This document shows positions 33,735 through 44,028 of a stretch of DNA of 64,000 nt, piece by piece. Source of the DNA: Amycolatopsis orientalis DSM 40040 = KCTC 9412 (GTDB lineage: Bacteria > Actinomycetota > Actinomycetes > Mycobacteriales > Pseudonocardiaceae); contig NZ_ASJB01000083.1 in assembly GCF_000478275.1 (NCBI RefSeq), positions 558,001-622,000 on the forward strand, given 5' to 3'. The translations under genes and the position numbers were made by a program. Each line of letters opens with the position of its first letter. Position 1 is the stretch's first letter. The notes beneath the pieces are model-generated. The model was not told where the DNA came from, did not search any database, and saw nothing but the letters and a program-made list of their open reading frames with translations.

Positions 33735-35150
33735 ATGAGGTACCGGAGTGTGGCCGTCATCGCAGCCGTACTGGCCGCGAGTGTCCTCGGCGGTGGGACC
33801 GCCCTCGCCGATCCCGGCAAACCCGGCGCCGACGGCGCGGGCGACAGCTACTACCCGCAGGACGGCAACGGCGGCTACGACGTCGGCGACTACAACCTGA
33901 AGGTCGGCTACGAACCGGCCACCAAGCAGCTCACGGGCCTGCAGACGATCACCGGCCGGGCGACACAGGCGCTCAGCTCGTTCAACCTCGACCTGCACGG
34001 GCTGACCGTCGACTCGGTCAAGGTCAACGGGCGGAAGGCGACCTTCGCGCGGACCGGCGACCACGAACTCGTGATCACCCCGGCTCGTCCGCTGCGGAAC
34101 CGCGAGCGGTTCACCGCCGAGATCGCCTACCACGGTGTCCCGCAGCCGATCGAGGATCCGCTGCTGGGCGAGAACGGCTGGCAGTACGCGAAATCCGGCG
34201 GCGCGTTCGTCGCGGGCGAGCCGAAGTCGGCGACGACCTGGTACCCGGTCAACGACACCCCGCGGGACAAGGCGACCTTCCACCTCACGATCACCGTGCC
34301 GTCGGAGTGGGGCGTCATCTCGAACGGCCGCGAGCGCGGGCACTTCGCCGAAGGCGCGAAGACCACGTACGTCTGGGCCGAGGAGACCCCGGCCGTGCCG
34401 TACATGACCACGGTCGCGATCGACAAATGGGAGTTCGAGCGGACGAACCTGTCCGACGGGACCCCGGTCGTGAACGCCTACGCCCCCGGCACACCCGCCA
34501 CGACCAAACAGGCCGAGGCGCGGCTGCCGGAGATCATCGACTTCCTGGCGTCGAAGTTCGGCCGGTACCCGGTGGACGCCGCGGGCGGCATCTTCCTCGC
34601 CGAGCCGATCGGGTTCTCGCTGGAGACGCTGAGCAGGCCGATCTACTCGGGCGCGGCGGGCAACATCCCGACGATCGTGCACGAGAACGCCCACCAGTGG
34701 TGGGGCGACTCGGTCGCCGTCGACAAGTGGAAGGACGTCTGCCTCAACGAATGCTTCGCCTCGTACGCGGAGTGGATGTGGTCCGAGGCGAAATCGGGTC
34801 AGGACCTCAAGGCGCGCTACCTGGCCGCCGTGCAGAAGGCCACGGACCGGTTCTGGGCCGGGAAACTGTACGACATGGGGCCCGGCAACGAGTTCACCTA
34901 CGTGTACTCGAAGGGCCCGGTGGCGCTGCACGCGCTGAAGAACTACATCGGCGCGGCGCCGTTCGACCGCATCCTGAAGACGTGGCCGACCCTGCACCGG
35001 GACGGCAACGCGAGCCTGCCGGAGTTCCAGAAGTTCGCCGAACGCGTCGCGCACAAGAACCTGCAGGGCTTCTTCGACGCGTGGTTCTACGGCAACACCA
35101 AACCGGCGCCCGAGTTCCTCTACCCCGGGGACCTCAAGCCCGCTACCTGA
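33735..35150 (+). CDS. Secreted M1-type zinc metallopeptidase
   Basis: A 471-residue exported M1-family protein with an ordinary signal peptide (cleavage about ALA-D26). It has the shared DSYYPQDGNGGYDVGDYNLKV opening, H316-E-N-A-H320 plus Glu339 (LNECFASY), and SLETLSRP in the exopeptidase region. It is closer to the lipoprotein at 22646 than to the inactive protein at 15304, but all three share the same truncated architecture lacking the large helical C-terminal domain. ATG 33735 is 8 nt after a GGGAG. It is divergent from the SARP gene across 149 bp containing TTGACC and TTGACA candidate -35 boxes without convincing -10 partners. Confidence 0.87.
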   Translation: MRYRSVAVIAAVLAASVLGGGTALADPGKPGADGAGDSYYPQDGNGGYDVGDYNLKVGYEPATKQLTGLQTITGRATQALSSFNLDLHGLTVDSVKVNGRKATFARTGDHELVITPARPLRNRERFTAEIAYHGVPQPIEDPLLGENGWQYAKSGGAFVAGEPKSATTWYPVNDTPRDKATFHLTITVPSEWGVISNGRERGHFAEGAKTTYVWAEETPAVPYMTTVAIDKWEFERTNLSDGTPVVNAYAPGTPATTKQAEARLPEIIDFLASKFGRYPVDAAGGIFLAEPIGFSLETLSRPIYSGAAGNIPTIVHENAHQWWGDSVAVDKWKDVCLNECFASYAEWMWSEAKSGQDLKARYLAAVQKATDRFWAGKLYDMGPGNEFTYVYSKGPVALHALKNYIGAAPFDRILKTWPTLHRDGNASLPEFQKFAERVAHKNLQGFFDAWFYGNTKPAPEFLYPGDLKPAT

Positions 35151-35196
35151 CGCGTGTCGCCCAGACCGACGTCGGCCGCCTGGGCGAGGACACGCG
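35151..35196 (+). terminator. Terminator after the M1 peptidase gene
   Basis: CGCGTGTC-GCCCAG (35151-35164) pairs with CTGGGC..GACACGCG (35180-35196) immediately after the stop codon at 35150. Confidence 0.65.
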
Positions 35197-35354
35197 CGCG
35201 CGTTCTCTTCGGCCGGAGGCCTCGGTTTTGCGGAGGCGGGCCGCTGACACGGTTGAGTGAGTCGAACAACCAGTGCCTCGGCCCGGCTGCGGAAAACCGA
35301 AAGCGCGCTTTGAGAGACACTGCCTGACGTCCGTCACACGTTAGGGTGAGCGGC

Positions 35355-35990
35355 ATGACGTCAGTGCTCCTCACCGGTTTCGAACCGTTCGGCGGTGAGC
35401 GGGTGAACCCGTCGTGGCAGGCGGTTTCCCTGCTCACCGGCCGACGGCGAGACGCCGTGGCCGTCGAGCTGCCGTGCGTGTTCTCGCGTTCGCTGATCAC
35501 CTTGCGCGACGCCATCGACGAATACCGGCCGGAACTGGTGGTCTGCGTCGGCCAGGCGGGCGGCCGCCCCGACGTCACCCCGGAACGGGTCGCGATCAAC
35601 CTGATCGACGCCCGGATCCCGGACAACGCGGGCTCGCAGCCCGTCGACGTCCCGGTGATCCCGGGCGGGCCCAACGCGTACTTCACGACCTTGCCGGTGA
35701 AGGCCTGCGTCGAGGGGATCAAGGCCGCGGGGCTTCCGGCGTCGGTCTCGCACACCGCGGGGACGTACGTGTGCAACCAGGTCTTCTACGGGCTGATGCA
35801 CTTGCTGGACAACGACTTTCCCGGCGTGCGGGGCGGCTTCGTGCACGTGCCCTACACGCCGGAACAGGCCGCGCGGACGACCGCGCCGAGCCTGGCCGTG
35901 CATCGCGCGGCGGAGGCGCTGGAGATCATCGTCGACACCGCGCTCTCCGTGACCGAAGACCTCTCGACGCCGGCGGGCACCCTGCACTGA
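35355..35990 (+). CDS. pcp: Pyrrolidone-carboxylate peptidase
   Basis: A 211-residue family C15 cysteine peptidase that removes N-terminal pyroglutamate. The catalytic triad is visible: Glu77 (VTPERVAIN), Cys140 (AGTYVCNQVFYG) and His164 (GFVHVPYTPEQ). The N-terminal VLLTGFEPFGG is diagnostic. ATG 35355 is preferred over GTG 35346 because family members begin two residues before the VLLTGFEPF strand. Cytosolic, monocistronic, followed by long palindromes that probably terminate transcription. Confidence 0.93.
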   Translation: MTSVLLTGFEPFGGERVNPSWQAVSLLTGRRRDAVAVELPCVFSRSLITLRDAIDEYRPELVVCVGQAGGRPDVTPERVAINLIDARIPDNAGSQPVDVPVIPGGPNAYFTTLPVKACVEGIKAAGLPASVSHTAGTYVCNQVFYGLMHLLDNDFPGVRGGFVHVPYTPEQAARTTAPSLAVHRAAEALEIIVDTALSVTEDLSTPAGTLH

Positions 35991-36006
35991 CCGGGGCTGA
36001 AGGACG

Positions 36007-36063
36007 CTTTCGTCTCATCTCATGCGGTGAAGGGCGCCTTCGCTGCATGAGATGAGACGAAAG
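36007..36063 (+). terminator. Long hairpin after pcp (GAAGGGCGC family)
   Basis: Perfect 19-bp stem: 36007-36025 (CTTTCGTCTCATCTCATGC) with 36045-36063, loop GGTGAAGGGCGCCTTCGCT. Similar elements are at 46980-47022 and 62425-62477, each next to an AGTCGACT palindrome. Confidence 0.75.
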
Positions 36064-36099
36064 GCCCCTTCACCACGGCCTGGTTCACGATGCAGACCG

Positions 36100-36122
36100 G
36101 CGCAAGCAGTCGACTAATTGCG
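36100..36122. repeat. GCGCAAG-AGTCGACT-TTGCG palindrome, copy 1
   Basis: GCGCAAGCAGTCGACT followed by AATTGCG; the preceding GACCG is also shared with the copy at 62333. It lies 36 bp after the long hairpin in the pcp-Hsp70 convergent gap. Confidence 0.7.
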
Positions 36123-36162
36123 TGTAATTGCGTGACGCTCACGGAGCGATCGAGCAAAGCGC

Positions 36163-37950
36163 TTACGGCTTGAGCTGCGCGGTGAAGAAGTCGACCATCT
36201 CCTGCGTCGTCCGCGCGGTCCCGTCGCGGCGGGTCGAGACGAGCATCGCGCTCAACGGCGCGTCTTCGGTCCCGAAGAGCACGATGCCGCTTCGCTTGCC
36301 CGCACCCGCGAGGTAGCGGCCCCGCAGCCCATCGGCCGCCCAGGTGCCCTCCACGGGCTTGCCCTTGGTCATCTGCCGCCGGGCGTCGTCCTCCAGGCCG
36401 GTCATCGCGACGCCTTGGTAGTAGTTGATCGCGTTCGACGCCTCGTCGTTCTTGAACACGCAGGTGACCGCGGTCGCCGCCCCCATCGCGGCGGCCGCTT
36501 CCGGCGCGTCCCGGCAAACGTCCCGCTGCGGGAGGACGGCGGCGATCCGGCGGAGGCAGTCCGTGAACCCCTGCGCGTCCTTCGGGCCGGCCTGATCGCA
36601 GTTCGGCTGCTGCGCCGGGACGGCGGGAGCCGGGGCCGCGACGGGTTCGTCCTCGCCGCCGGTGAGCAGGACGATCGTCGTCACGATCGCCGCGAGGGCG
36701 AGCGCGACGACGCCGTAGGCCGTGGGCTTCCGCCAGTTCCGGCCGGGTGGTGGTGGTGGTGGTGGTGGTGACCAGCGCGGCGGTTGCGGCCGCCGGGGTG
36801 GCTGAGGCGGCGGCTGCTGGACGGGCCGCTGCTGAGCGGGCTGGGAGACCGGGGCGAACGCGGGCACGGTCAGCTGGGAGTCCTCGCCGCCCGCCGGCAC
36901 GTGGTGCAGCCCGAACGCGACCGCTGTCTCCGGCTGGTCCTGGGTCGTCGGCGCGATCCTGAGCTGGTTCGCCAGCAGACTCGCCAGCAACGGCATCCGG
37001 CTCGGCCCGCCGACGAGGTAGACGCCGCCGAGCTGGGCCGGGGTGAGCCCGGCGCGGTGGATGGTGGTGGCCAGGAGTTCGGCACTGCGCAGGAAACTCG
37101 GCCGGACGAGCGCTTCCAGCTCCATCCGCGTGACCCGTACGTCCCCGAACGGCTCCGGCATCGGGATCTCGGTCTGCTGATGCCGGGACAGGCTTTCCTT
37201 GGCGTCACGGACGTCCTGCAGCAGCGAACGGCGCGTCCGGCGGTCGCCGACCGACTGCGGGCGCAGCACCCGCTGCCAGACCGCCGGATCGGAATGCGAG
37301 ACCTCGCGGCCGATGTGGACCAGCAGCGCCTGGTCGATGTCGAGGCTGCCGAGGTCGGGCAGGCCGTCCTCGGCGAGCACGGCGAACCCCTGGGCGCTGA
37401 CCCCGACGACGGCGCAGTCGAAGGTGCCCGCCCCGAGGTCGTACACCGCGATCGGACCGGACGGCCGCACCTGGCCCTGGTTGAGGGAGGCGTAATGCGC
37501 GGCCGCGGCGACCGGCTCGGGAATGAGCAGCGTGGTGCCGAAGCCGGCCTTGAGGGCGGCGTCGCGGAGGATCTGCTTGCGATCCGGGCCCCAGCCCGCC
37601 GGATGGGAGATGCGCACCTGGGCGGGCGGGCGCGCGAGGAGCAGCTCGGCCTCCTCGCCGACGCGGCGCAGGACGGCGGCGAAGGCGTCGGCGATGGGCA
37701 ACGTGACGTCGCCGAGCTGGAGGGCGCCCTCGTCGATGCGTCGCTTCGGATTCGCTTCGAACCGGCTCGGATCCAGCCGGGCGCGGCGTTCGGCGTCGCG
37801 GCCGACGAAGACGGTGCCGTCCTTGTCGGCGTAGATCGCCGACGACATCGTCACCGACCCGTCGATTTCGACGACCTGTGTCCCCCTGCCGTGGATCGAG
37901 AGCACCCCGACCGTGCTGGAGGTACCGAAATCGATCGCCAGAACGTCCAC
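36163..37950 (-). CDS. Hsp70-like ATPase with C-terminal membrane anchor and extracytoplasmic domain
   Basis: A 595-residue protein from GTG 37950 (GGGAGGGGG upstream). Residues 1-350 are an Hsp70/actin-fold nucleotide-binding domain: AIDFGTSSTVGVL (phosphate 1), AVYDLGAGTFDCAVV (phosphate 2), GGVYLVGGPSRMPLLASLL (adenosine motif). The substrate-binding beta-domain of DnaK is absent. Instead there is a Pro-rich linker with eight consecutive prolines, one TM helix (AYGVVALALAAIVTTIVLL, about 440-458) and a ~135-residue outer domain with four Cys. The topology suggests ATP-dependent signalling or assembly at the membrane. It is transcribed downstream of the toxin-antitoxin pair; function unknown. 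Confidence 0.8.
   Translation of the reverse strand: MDVLAIDFGTSSTVGVLSIHGRGTQVVEIDGSVTMSSAIYADKDGTVFVGRDAERRARLDPSRFEANPKRRIDEGALQLGDVTLPIADAFAAVLRRVGEEAELLLARPPAQVRISHPAGWGPDRKQILRDAALKAGFGTTLLIPEPVAAAAHYASLNQGQVRPSGPIAVYDLGAGTFDCAVVGVSAQGFAVLAEDGLPDLGSLDIDQALLVHIGREVSHSDPAVWQRVLRPQSVGDRRTRRSLLQDVRDAKESLSRHQQTEIPMPEPFGDVRVTRMELEALVRPSFLRSAELLATTIHRAGLTPAQLGGVYLVGGPSRMPLLASLLANQLRIAPTTQDQPETAVAFGLHHVPAGGEDSQLTVPAFAPVSQPAQQRPVQQPPPQPPRRPQPPRWSPPPPPPPPGRNWRKPTAYGVVALALAAIVTTIVLLTGGEDEPVAAPAPAVPAQQPNCDQAGPKDAQGFTDCLRRIAAVLPQRDVCRDAPEAAAAMGAATAVTCVFKNDEASNAINYYQGVAMTGLEDDARRQMTKGKPVEGTWAADGLRGRYLAGAGKRSGIVLFGTEDAPLSAMLVSTRRDGTARTTQEMVDFFTAQLKP
36746..36769. repeat. (GGT)8 microsatellite in the Hsp70-like gene
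   Basis: Eight tandem GGT units encode the proline run of the linker on the minus strand. Slippage would change linker length in frame without breaking the gene. Confidence 0.9.
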
Positions 37951-38010
37951 CTGACCCCCTCCCGGACCCGGTGGCATCGTCTCACGCGAAGATCGGGCGA
38001 GCGGGAGCGG

Positions 38011-38349
38011 TCAGACGGCGGCGGAAATGGTGACGTCGTGATCGTCGAAATCGGCGACCACCCGCATACGTCCGCCCAAGGCGACGATGTACCTGCGAAG
38101 GGTGTCCAGTTCCATCTGGCTCGGATCACCCTGTTCGAGCTGGCTGATTCGTGGCTGGCTCACTCCCATGCGTTTGGCGACCTCAGCCTGGCTCAGCCCG
38201 ACGTCCTCCCGCAGTTGCGACAACCTGAAGCCGAGAATGTAGGCCTGCGTGGCCTCCCTGGCCTCGGCCCGCGCCGCGTCGATGTCGCGCCCAGACCGGC
38301 GATCGACAGCCAGTTTGTCGGCCTTGACCTCTTTCCAGGATCGACCCAT
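38011..38349 (-). CDS. XRE-family antitoxin (HigA-like)
   Basis: A 112-residue protein: an N-terminal helical region (WKEVKADKLAVDRRSGRDID) and a Cro/CI helix-turn-helix (LSQAEVAKRMGVSQPRISQLEQG, about residues 50-75), ending in a short beta-rich tail. ATG 38349 is one base after the toxin stop. The toxin-first order is typical of higBA-type modules; the HTH protein would neutralise the toxin and repress the operon. Confidence 0.82.
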   Translation of the reverse strand: MGRSWKEVKADKLAVDRRSGRDIDAARAEAREATQAYILGFRLSQLREDVGLSQAEVAKRMGVSQPRISQLEQGDPSQMELDTLRRYIVALGGRMRVVADFDDHDVTISAAV

Positions 38350-38350
38350 T

Positions 38351-38665
38351 TCAGCCTTCCTCCATCGAGTCCAGGTGCCGCCGGTATCGCTCCTCCGCGA
38401 TCGGGATGTTGATGTCGTACCACCGCTTCCAGTTTCCCGCTTTGTCTCCGGCCACCAGAAGCACGGCTCTTCGCACCGGATCGAAGACGAACAGGATCCT
38501 GATCTCGGTGCGCCCCGCCGAGGCCGGGCGCAACTCTTTCAAGTTATGCCGGCACGAGCCACTGATCCGGTCGACCAGCGGCCGTCCCAACTGCGGTCCT
38601 TCGCGAGCCAGCATGTCGATCGCTTCCTCGACCCGGTCCGCCGAAACCGGGTCCTCCGCTCCCAC
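38351..38665 (-). CDS. RelE/HigB-like (Gp49 family) toxin
   Basis: A 104-residue protein of the HigB/Gp49 (RelE superfamily) type: a helical N-terminus, then beta-strands with NLKELRPASAGRTEIRILFVFDP, AVLLVAGDKAGNWKRWYDINIP and a terminal helix. GTG 38665 is used. Relatives cleave mRNA on the ribosome; conserved basic residues (Lys/Arg in KELRP, RIL and KRWY) are kept. The start lies immediately next to the 52-bp palindrome at 38667, which could overlap the module's promoter. Confidence 0.82.
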   Translation of the reverse strand: MGAEDPVSADRVEEAIDMLAREGPQLGRPLVDRISGSCRHNLKELRPASAGRTEIRILFVFDPVRRAVLLVAGDKAGNWKRWYDINIPIAEERYRRHLDSMEEG

Positions 38666-38666
38666 C

Positions 38667-38718
38667 GGCCTCGTGAGTGGTAATGACGGTTCTAACCGTC
38701 ATTACCACTCACGAGGCC
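38667..38718. repeat. CGTGAGTGG hairpin, copy 2 (perfect 25-bp stem)
   Basis: Arms 38667-38691 and 38694-38718 are perfect complements around a 2-nt loop; the stem begins GGCCTCGTGAGTGGTAATGA. It lies between clpC (whose own terminator is at 38733) and the toxin gene. Confidence 0.88.
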
Positions 38719-38732
38719 CATGCGGCCCTGCA

Positions 38733-38777
38733 CAAGGAAACGCCCGCCGCGGCGAACCCGCGACGGGCGTTTCCTTG
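38733..38777 (-). terminator. clpC terminator
   Basis: CAAGGAAACGCCCG (38733-38746) pairs with CGGGCGTTTCCTTG (38764-38777); an inner CGCG pairing extends it. It begins 13 bp after the clpC stop on the minus strand. Confidence 0.75.
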
Positions 38778-38789
38778 AATCACCGAGGC

Positions 38790-41348
<2,559 letters not shown>

Positions 41349-41594
41349 GTGCACTCCCTCGACTGCTGCGACGGCGGCCCGTTTCCATCGTGCTTTCACC
41401 GCGATGGATTCAGCACCGTGAGACCACTCTAGTAGCCAAGCGGTCGCGCTGGCGTACCACTACGGCTGATTGCGGCCCGTTCGCGCCCCGGCCGTTCTCC
41501 GGCCGTGCGCTCCTTCATCTTCCGGTTGCCCTGCACCTTTACGTCAAGCCCAACGTGCGAACCCGCACTCGGATTCCGTCGGATGCGCCTTGTC

Positions 41595-41608
41595 CGCTGA
41601 GCGCGAAC
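41595..41608. promoter_or_regulatory. Candidate ClgR site upstream of clpC
   Basis: CGCTGAGCGCGAAC fits the ClgR pattern CGCYNANRGCGWWS at all but one position. ClgR activates clp genes in corynebacteria, mycobacteria and Streptomyces. The distance to the start (about 250 bp) is longer than usual, which lowers confidence. Confidence 0.3.
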
Positions 41609-41673
41609 ACGCCGAGTCGGCCAGAGACAGCCCGGTGGATGGACACCCGTCCGGAGTAGTCACCGACCGTATG

Positions 41674-41692
41674 TAAGGTTAGGCGTACCTAA
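41674..41692 (+). promoter_or_regulatory. IdeR/DtxR-type iron box upstream of fhuF
   Basis: TAAGGTTAGGCGTACCTAA agrees at 16 of 19 positions with the IdeR/DtxR consensus TTAGGTTAGGCTAACCTAA and ends 13 bp before the fhuF-like GTG. Iron-loaded IdeR bound here would block transcription. Confidence 0.8.
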
Positions 41693-41705
41693 TGACGGGA
41701 GGGCC

Positions 41706-42524
41706 GTGTCGCATCATCACACGCTCGCGTCACCCGAGGACGGCCTCCGGGCCTCGTTGTCGAGGATGCCCGAAGACGCCGGGCTCCGCAGCGTGGTGCC
41801 CGTGAGCGAGCCGGACTGGGTCCGCTGCGACGCCCTGCTCGGCGAACCGGCGCGTCTCGTCCGCTGGCGGGAACGGCTCGGCGGCTGGCTGGCCGGGGCG
41901 TACCCGGAAGCGTCCGCGATTCCGGAGCGGATCGCGGCGAGCTGGATCCTGTCCTGGTACCTGCACGTCCCGGCGTTCGCCGGCGCGATGCTGCTGCACC
42001 ACGAACGCCGCGTCCCGTCGCTGGCGCCGTCCGCGCTGGCCTTCCGGATCGGCGGCGACCGGCCGCATCCCGCGTCGATCGCCGTCCTCGGCGACGGGTT
42101 CCACTGCCTGCCGACCGACCCGGGTTCGGCGCATCCGGCCGCCGTCGTCGTGCCGGACGAGCGAACGCTGGCGACCGTGCTGCGCGGAAGGTTCGTCGCG
42201 CACGCGAACCGGTTCATCGACGTCTACGGGCCGTTGACGAGGCTCGGGCGGCGGCAGTTGTGGGCGGCCGCCACGGACGCGCTCGACAACGCGCTGTGGT
42301 CGGCGGGACGGCTGGGCGGGACCGCGGACGCCGAGGGCTCCGGCGTCGCGGACGCCGCGCTGGTCCTCGAAGCACGATTCCCGCCGCTGACGTCCGCGTC
42401 GAAGCTGAGGCTGGCCCCGGCCGCCGATGGTCGCCGCGAGTGGACGAGAAACCGGGAAAGCTGCTGTTACTCCTATCTGTTGCCCGCGGAATCGGAATGC
42501 GAGGGCTGTCCGCGAATCCGTTAA
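41706..42524 (+). CDS. FhuF-like ferric-siderophore reductase
   Basis: A 272-residue protein whose C-terminus carries the FhuF [2Fe-2S] motif: CC (RESCCYSYLL) then C-x2-C (ECEGCPRI). Upstream is the IucA/FhuF-like domain with RFVAHANRFIDVYGPL. FhuF proteins reduce ferric siderophores in the cytoplasm to release iron. GTG 41706 is the only start close to GGAGG and directly follows an IdeR-type operator, so expression is expected only under iron limitation. No siderophore uptake genes are adjacent. The TAA shares the TTAA tetranucleotide with the convergent gene's stop. Confidence 0.87.
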   Translation: MSHHHTLASPEDGLRASLSRMPEDAGLRSVVPVSEPDWVRCDALLGEPARLVRWRERLGGWLAGAYPEASAIPERIAASWILSWYLHVPAFAGAMLLHHERRVPSLAPSALAFRIGGDRPHPASIAVLGDGFHCLPTDPGSAHPAAVVVPDERTLATVLRGRFVAHANRFIDVYGPLTRLGRRQLWAAATDALDNALWSAGRLGGTADAEGSGVADAALVLEARFPPLTSASKLRLAPAADGRREWTRNRESCCYSYLLPAESECEGCPRIR

Positions 42525-43111
42525 GGGGTCCAGCCGGGATCCCGTCCGGTCGCGCCGAGAGCGCGTTCGAACGTCGTCGCGCCTTCCTCGACGGGCACTT
42601 CGTCGCCGTAAACCTTCATCGCCCGCGCCTGATCGCCGATCTCCAGTGCGATCGCGTACACGGCGTCGGCGACTTCGGGGAGAACAGTGAACTCCGCGCC
42701 GGTCGCCCTGGCGAGGTCCCAGCCGTGGAAGACGAACTCGTCCAGCACCATGTACCCCGCCATCGAGGCGGGCATCGGCTGGCCGCCGAAGGTGGTCTGC
42801 CCCTGCCAAGCATCAGGAGCTCCGAAGACTTCGACGAGCCGGGCGGTCTGCTCCTCGATGGCACTGATGGCACCGAGCCGATCGTCGCCCACGAGGTCCG
42901 TCTCCGCCTCGCCCGACGACACCTCGGGCGGCGGCGCCTTGCGTCCGGCGGCTTCGAGCCAGGGACCCCAGTAGAGAAGGTGGTTCAGCAACGCGCGGAC
43001 GTCGTACTCGGTACACGGGGTGCGCGCGGCGAGATCGGCTTCGCCCATCCCGCGCAGGACCGCGGTGAACTTCGCGGCGGCGGGGGCGATGAGAGCGGCG
43101 TGTTCGGACAT
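42521..43111 (-). CDS. DinB-like metal-binding protein (TIGR03086/MDMPI type)
   Basis: A 196-residue four-helix-bundle protein of the mycothiol-dependent maleylpyruvate isomerase N-terminal/TIGR03086 group. Putative metal ligands are His in RALLNHLLYW and in FVFHGWDLARATG; AARTPCTEYDVR and a conserved VFGAPDAWQG segment are typical. Many such proteins are mycothiol-linked transferases of unknown substrate; no mycothiol gene is nearby. Stop overlaps the fhuF stop in TTAA. Confidence 0.78.
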   Translation of the reverse strand: MSEHAALIAPAAAKFTAVLRGMGEADLAARTPCTEYDVRALLNHLLYWGPWLEAAGRKAPPPEVSSGEAETDLVGDDRLGAISAIEEQTARLVEVFGAPDAWQGQTTFGGQPMPASMAGYMVLDEFVFHGWDLARATGAEFTVLPEVADAVYAIALEIGDQARAMKVYGDEVPVEEGATTFERALGATGRDPGWTP

Positions 43112-43177
43112 ACGGGCATGAGTTCACGGCGGCCGCCACGCCGTCTTGAAGAAACGCGACACGATTACGTTGAGCGG

Positions 43178-43999
43178 GTGAGCAGGCACCGGATCCCGGC
43201 GGGAATCGTCAACGCGCGGGAGGCGAGCGCGAAGTTCAGCCTGGTCCGGCACGCGCCCGCACCGGAACTGCGCCCGTTCGTCGACCACCACTGGGTGCTG
43301 CGCTGGGAGCTGACCGGCCGTCGGCCCCATGAACAGGTGGTTCTGCCGAATCTCGCGGTCAACGTGACGTTCTTCCGCGACGCGGCCGGCGCCTTCGGGC
43401 CGGGGAAACGGCCTTTCCGCTACGTCGTCGACGGTGTGGATCAAGGTATCGGCGTGCGATTCCGGCCCGGGGCTTTCCGGGCATTCCTCACCGGTCCGGT
43501 CTCGATGATCTCCGGCGGTTCCGTTCCGCTCACCGATCTCTTCGCCTGCGCCGGAGGAGTGACGGAATCGGTACGCAATGCGACGAACGACTTCGAAATG
43601 GTCCGCATGGCGGAGGAACTGCTCCTCACGAAACGCCCTGTCCTCACCGCGGCGGCACGGACGGCCATCGAAGCGGTGGAAACAATCGCGGCCGAACCGG
43701 CCATTACCCGGGTCTCCGAGCTGTCAAGCCGAACGGGCCTGTCTCAGCGGAGCCTGCAACGACTGTTCGCCGAACATGTCGGCACCGCCCCCAAATGGGC
43801 GATTCAGGTATACCGGTTGAACGAAGCGGCGGCACGGATCGCGGCCGAGGAACAGCCGGACTACGCGAAACTGGCGACCGAGCTGGGCTATAGCGACCAA
43901 GCACACTTCATCCGGGATTTTCGCTCCGTGACCGGATGGGCGCCCACGGAGTACGCCCGCTTGAACCGTGTACAAGAACAAGAAAGCCGCCGGGAATAG
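43178..43999 (+). CDS. AraC-family transcriptional regulator
   Basis: A 273-residue regulator: N-terminal DUF6597-type sensor (LRPFVDHHWVLRWEL, PNLAVNVTFF, GVRFRPGAFRAFLTGPV) and a C-terminal double HTH (VSELSSRTGLSQRSLQRLF, YAKLATELGYSDQAHFIRDF). I chose GTG 43178; ATG 43118, 20 codons upstream, is an alternative that would nearly abut the divergent gene's start. Effector and targets unknown; the divergent DinB-like gene is the natural candidate target. The 3' end is embedded in a terminator shared with lsr2. Confidence 0.82.
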   Translation: MSRHRIPAGIVNAREASAKFSLVRHAPAPELRPFVDHHWVLRWELTGRRPHEQVVLPNLAVNVTFFRDAAGAFGPGKRPFRYVVDGVDQGIGVRFRPGAFRAFLTGPVSMISGGSVPLTDLFACAGGVTESVRNATNDFEMVRMAEELLLTKRPVLTAAARTAIEAVETIAAEPAITRVSELSSRTGLSQRSLQRLFAEHVGTAPKWAIQVYRLNEAAARIAAEEQPDYAKLATELGYSDQAHFIRDFRSVTGWAPTEYARLNRVQEQESRRE

Positions 44000-44012
44000 G
44001 TTCCCGGCGGCT
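43985..44012. terminator. Bidirectional terminator between araC-type gene and lsr2
   Basis: AGCCGCCGGGAA / TTCCCGGCGGCT, a perfect 12-bp stem with a TAGG loop. The AraC-type gene's TAG (43997-43999) forms the loop. Confidence 0.8.
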
Positions 44013-44028
44013 CGAAGGTCGAGAGACC

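Larger units (their letters stand above)
41349..41705. other. clpC / fhuF divergent intergenic region (357 bp)
   Basis: No coding capacity I would defend. It should hold the clpC promoter on the minus strand and the iron-regulated fhuF promoter on the plus strand; the two candidate sites I can name are listed separately. A TAGAGT at about 41430 (minus strand) could be a -10 for clpC but lacks a clear -35. Confidence 0.6.

Noticed and set aside
35151..35354. Possible small ORF or riboswitch before pcp
   Set aside because: The sequence contains the M1-gene terminator and a short promoter gap; no conserved riboswitch core or ribosome site for a small gene was seen.
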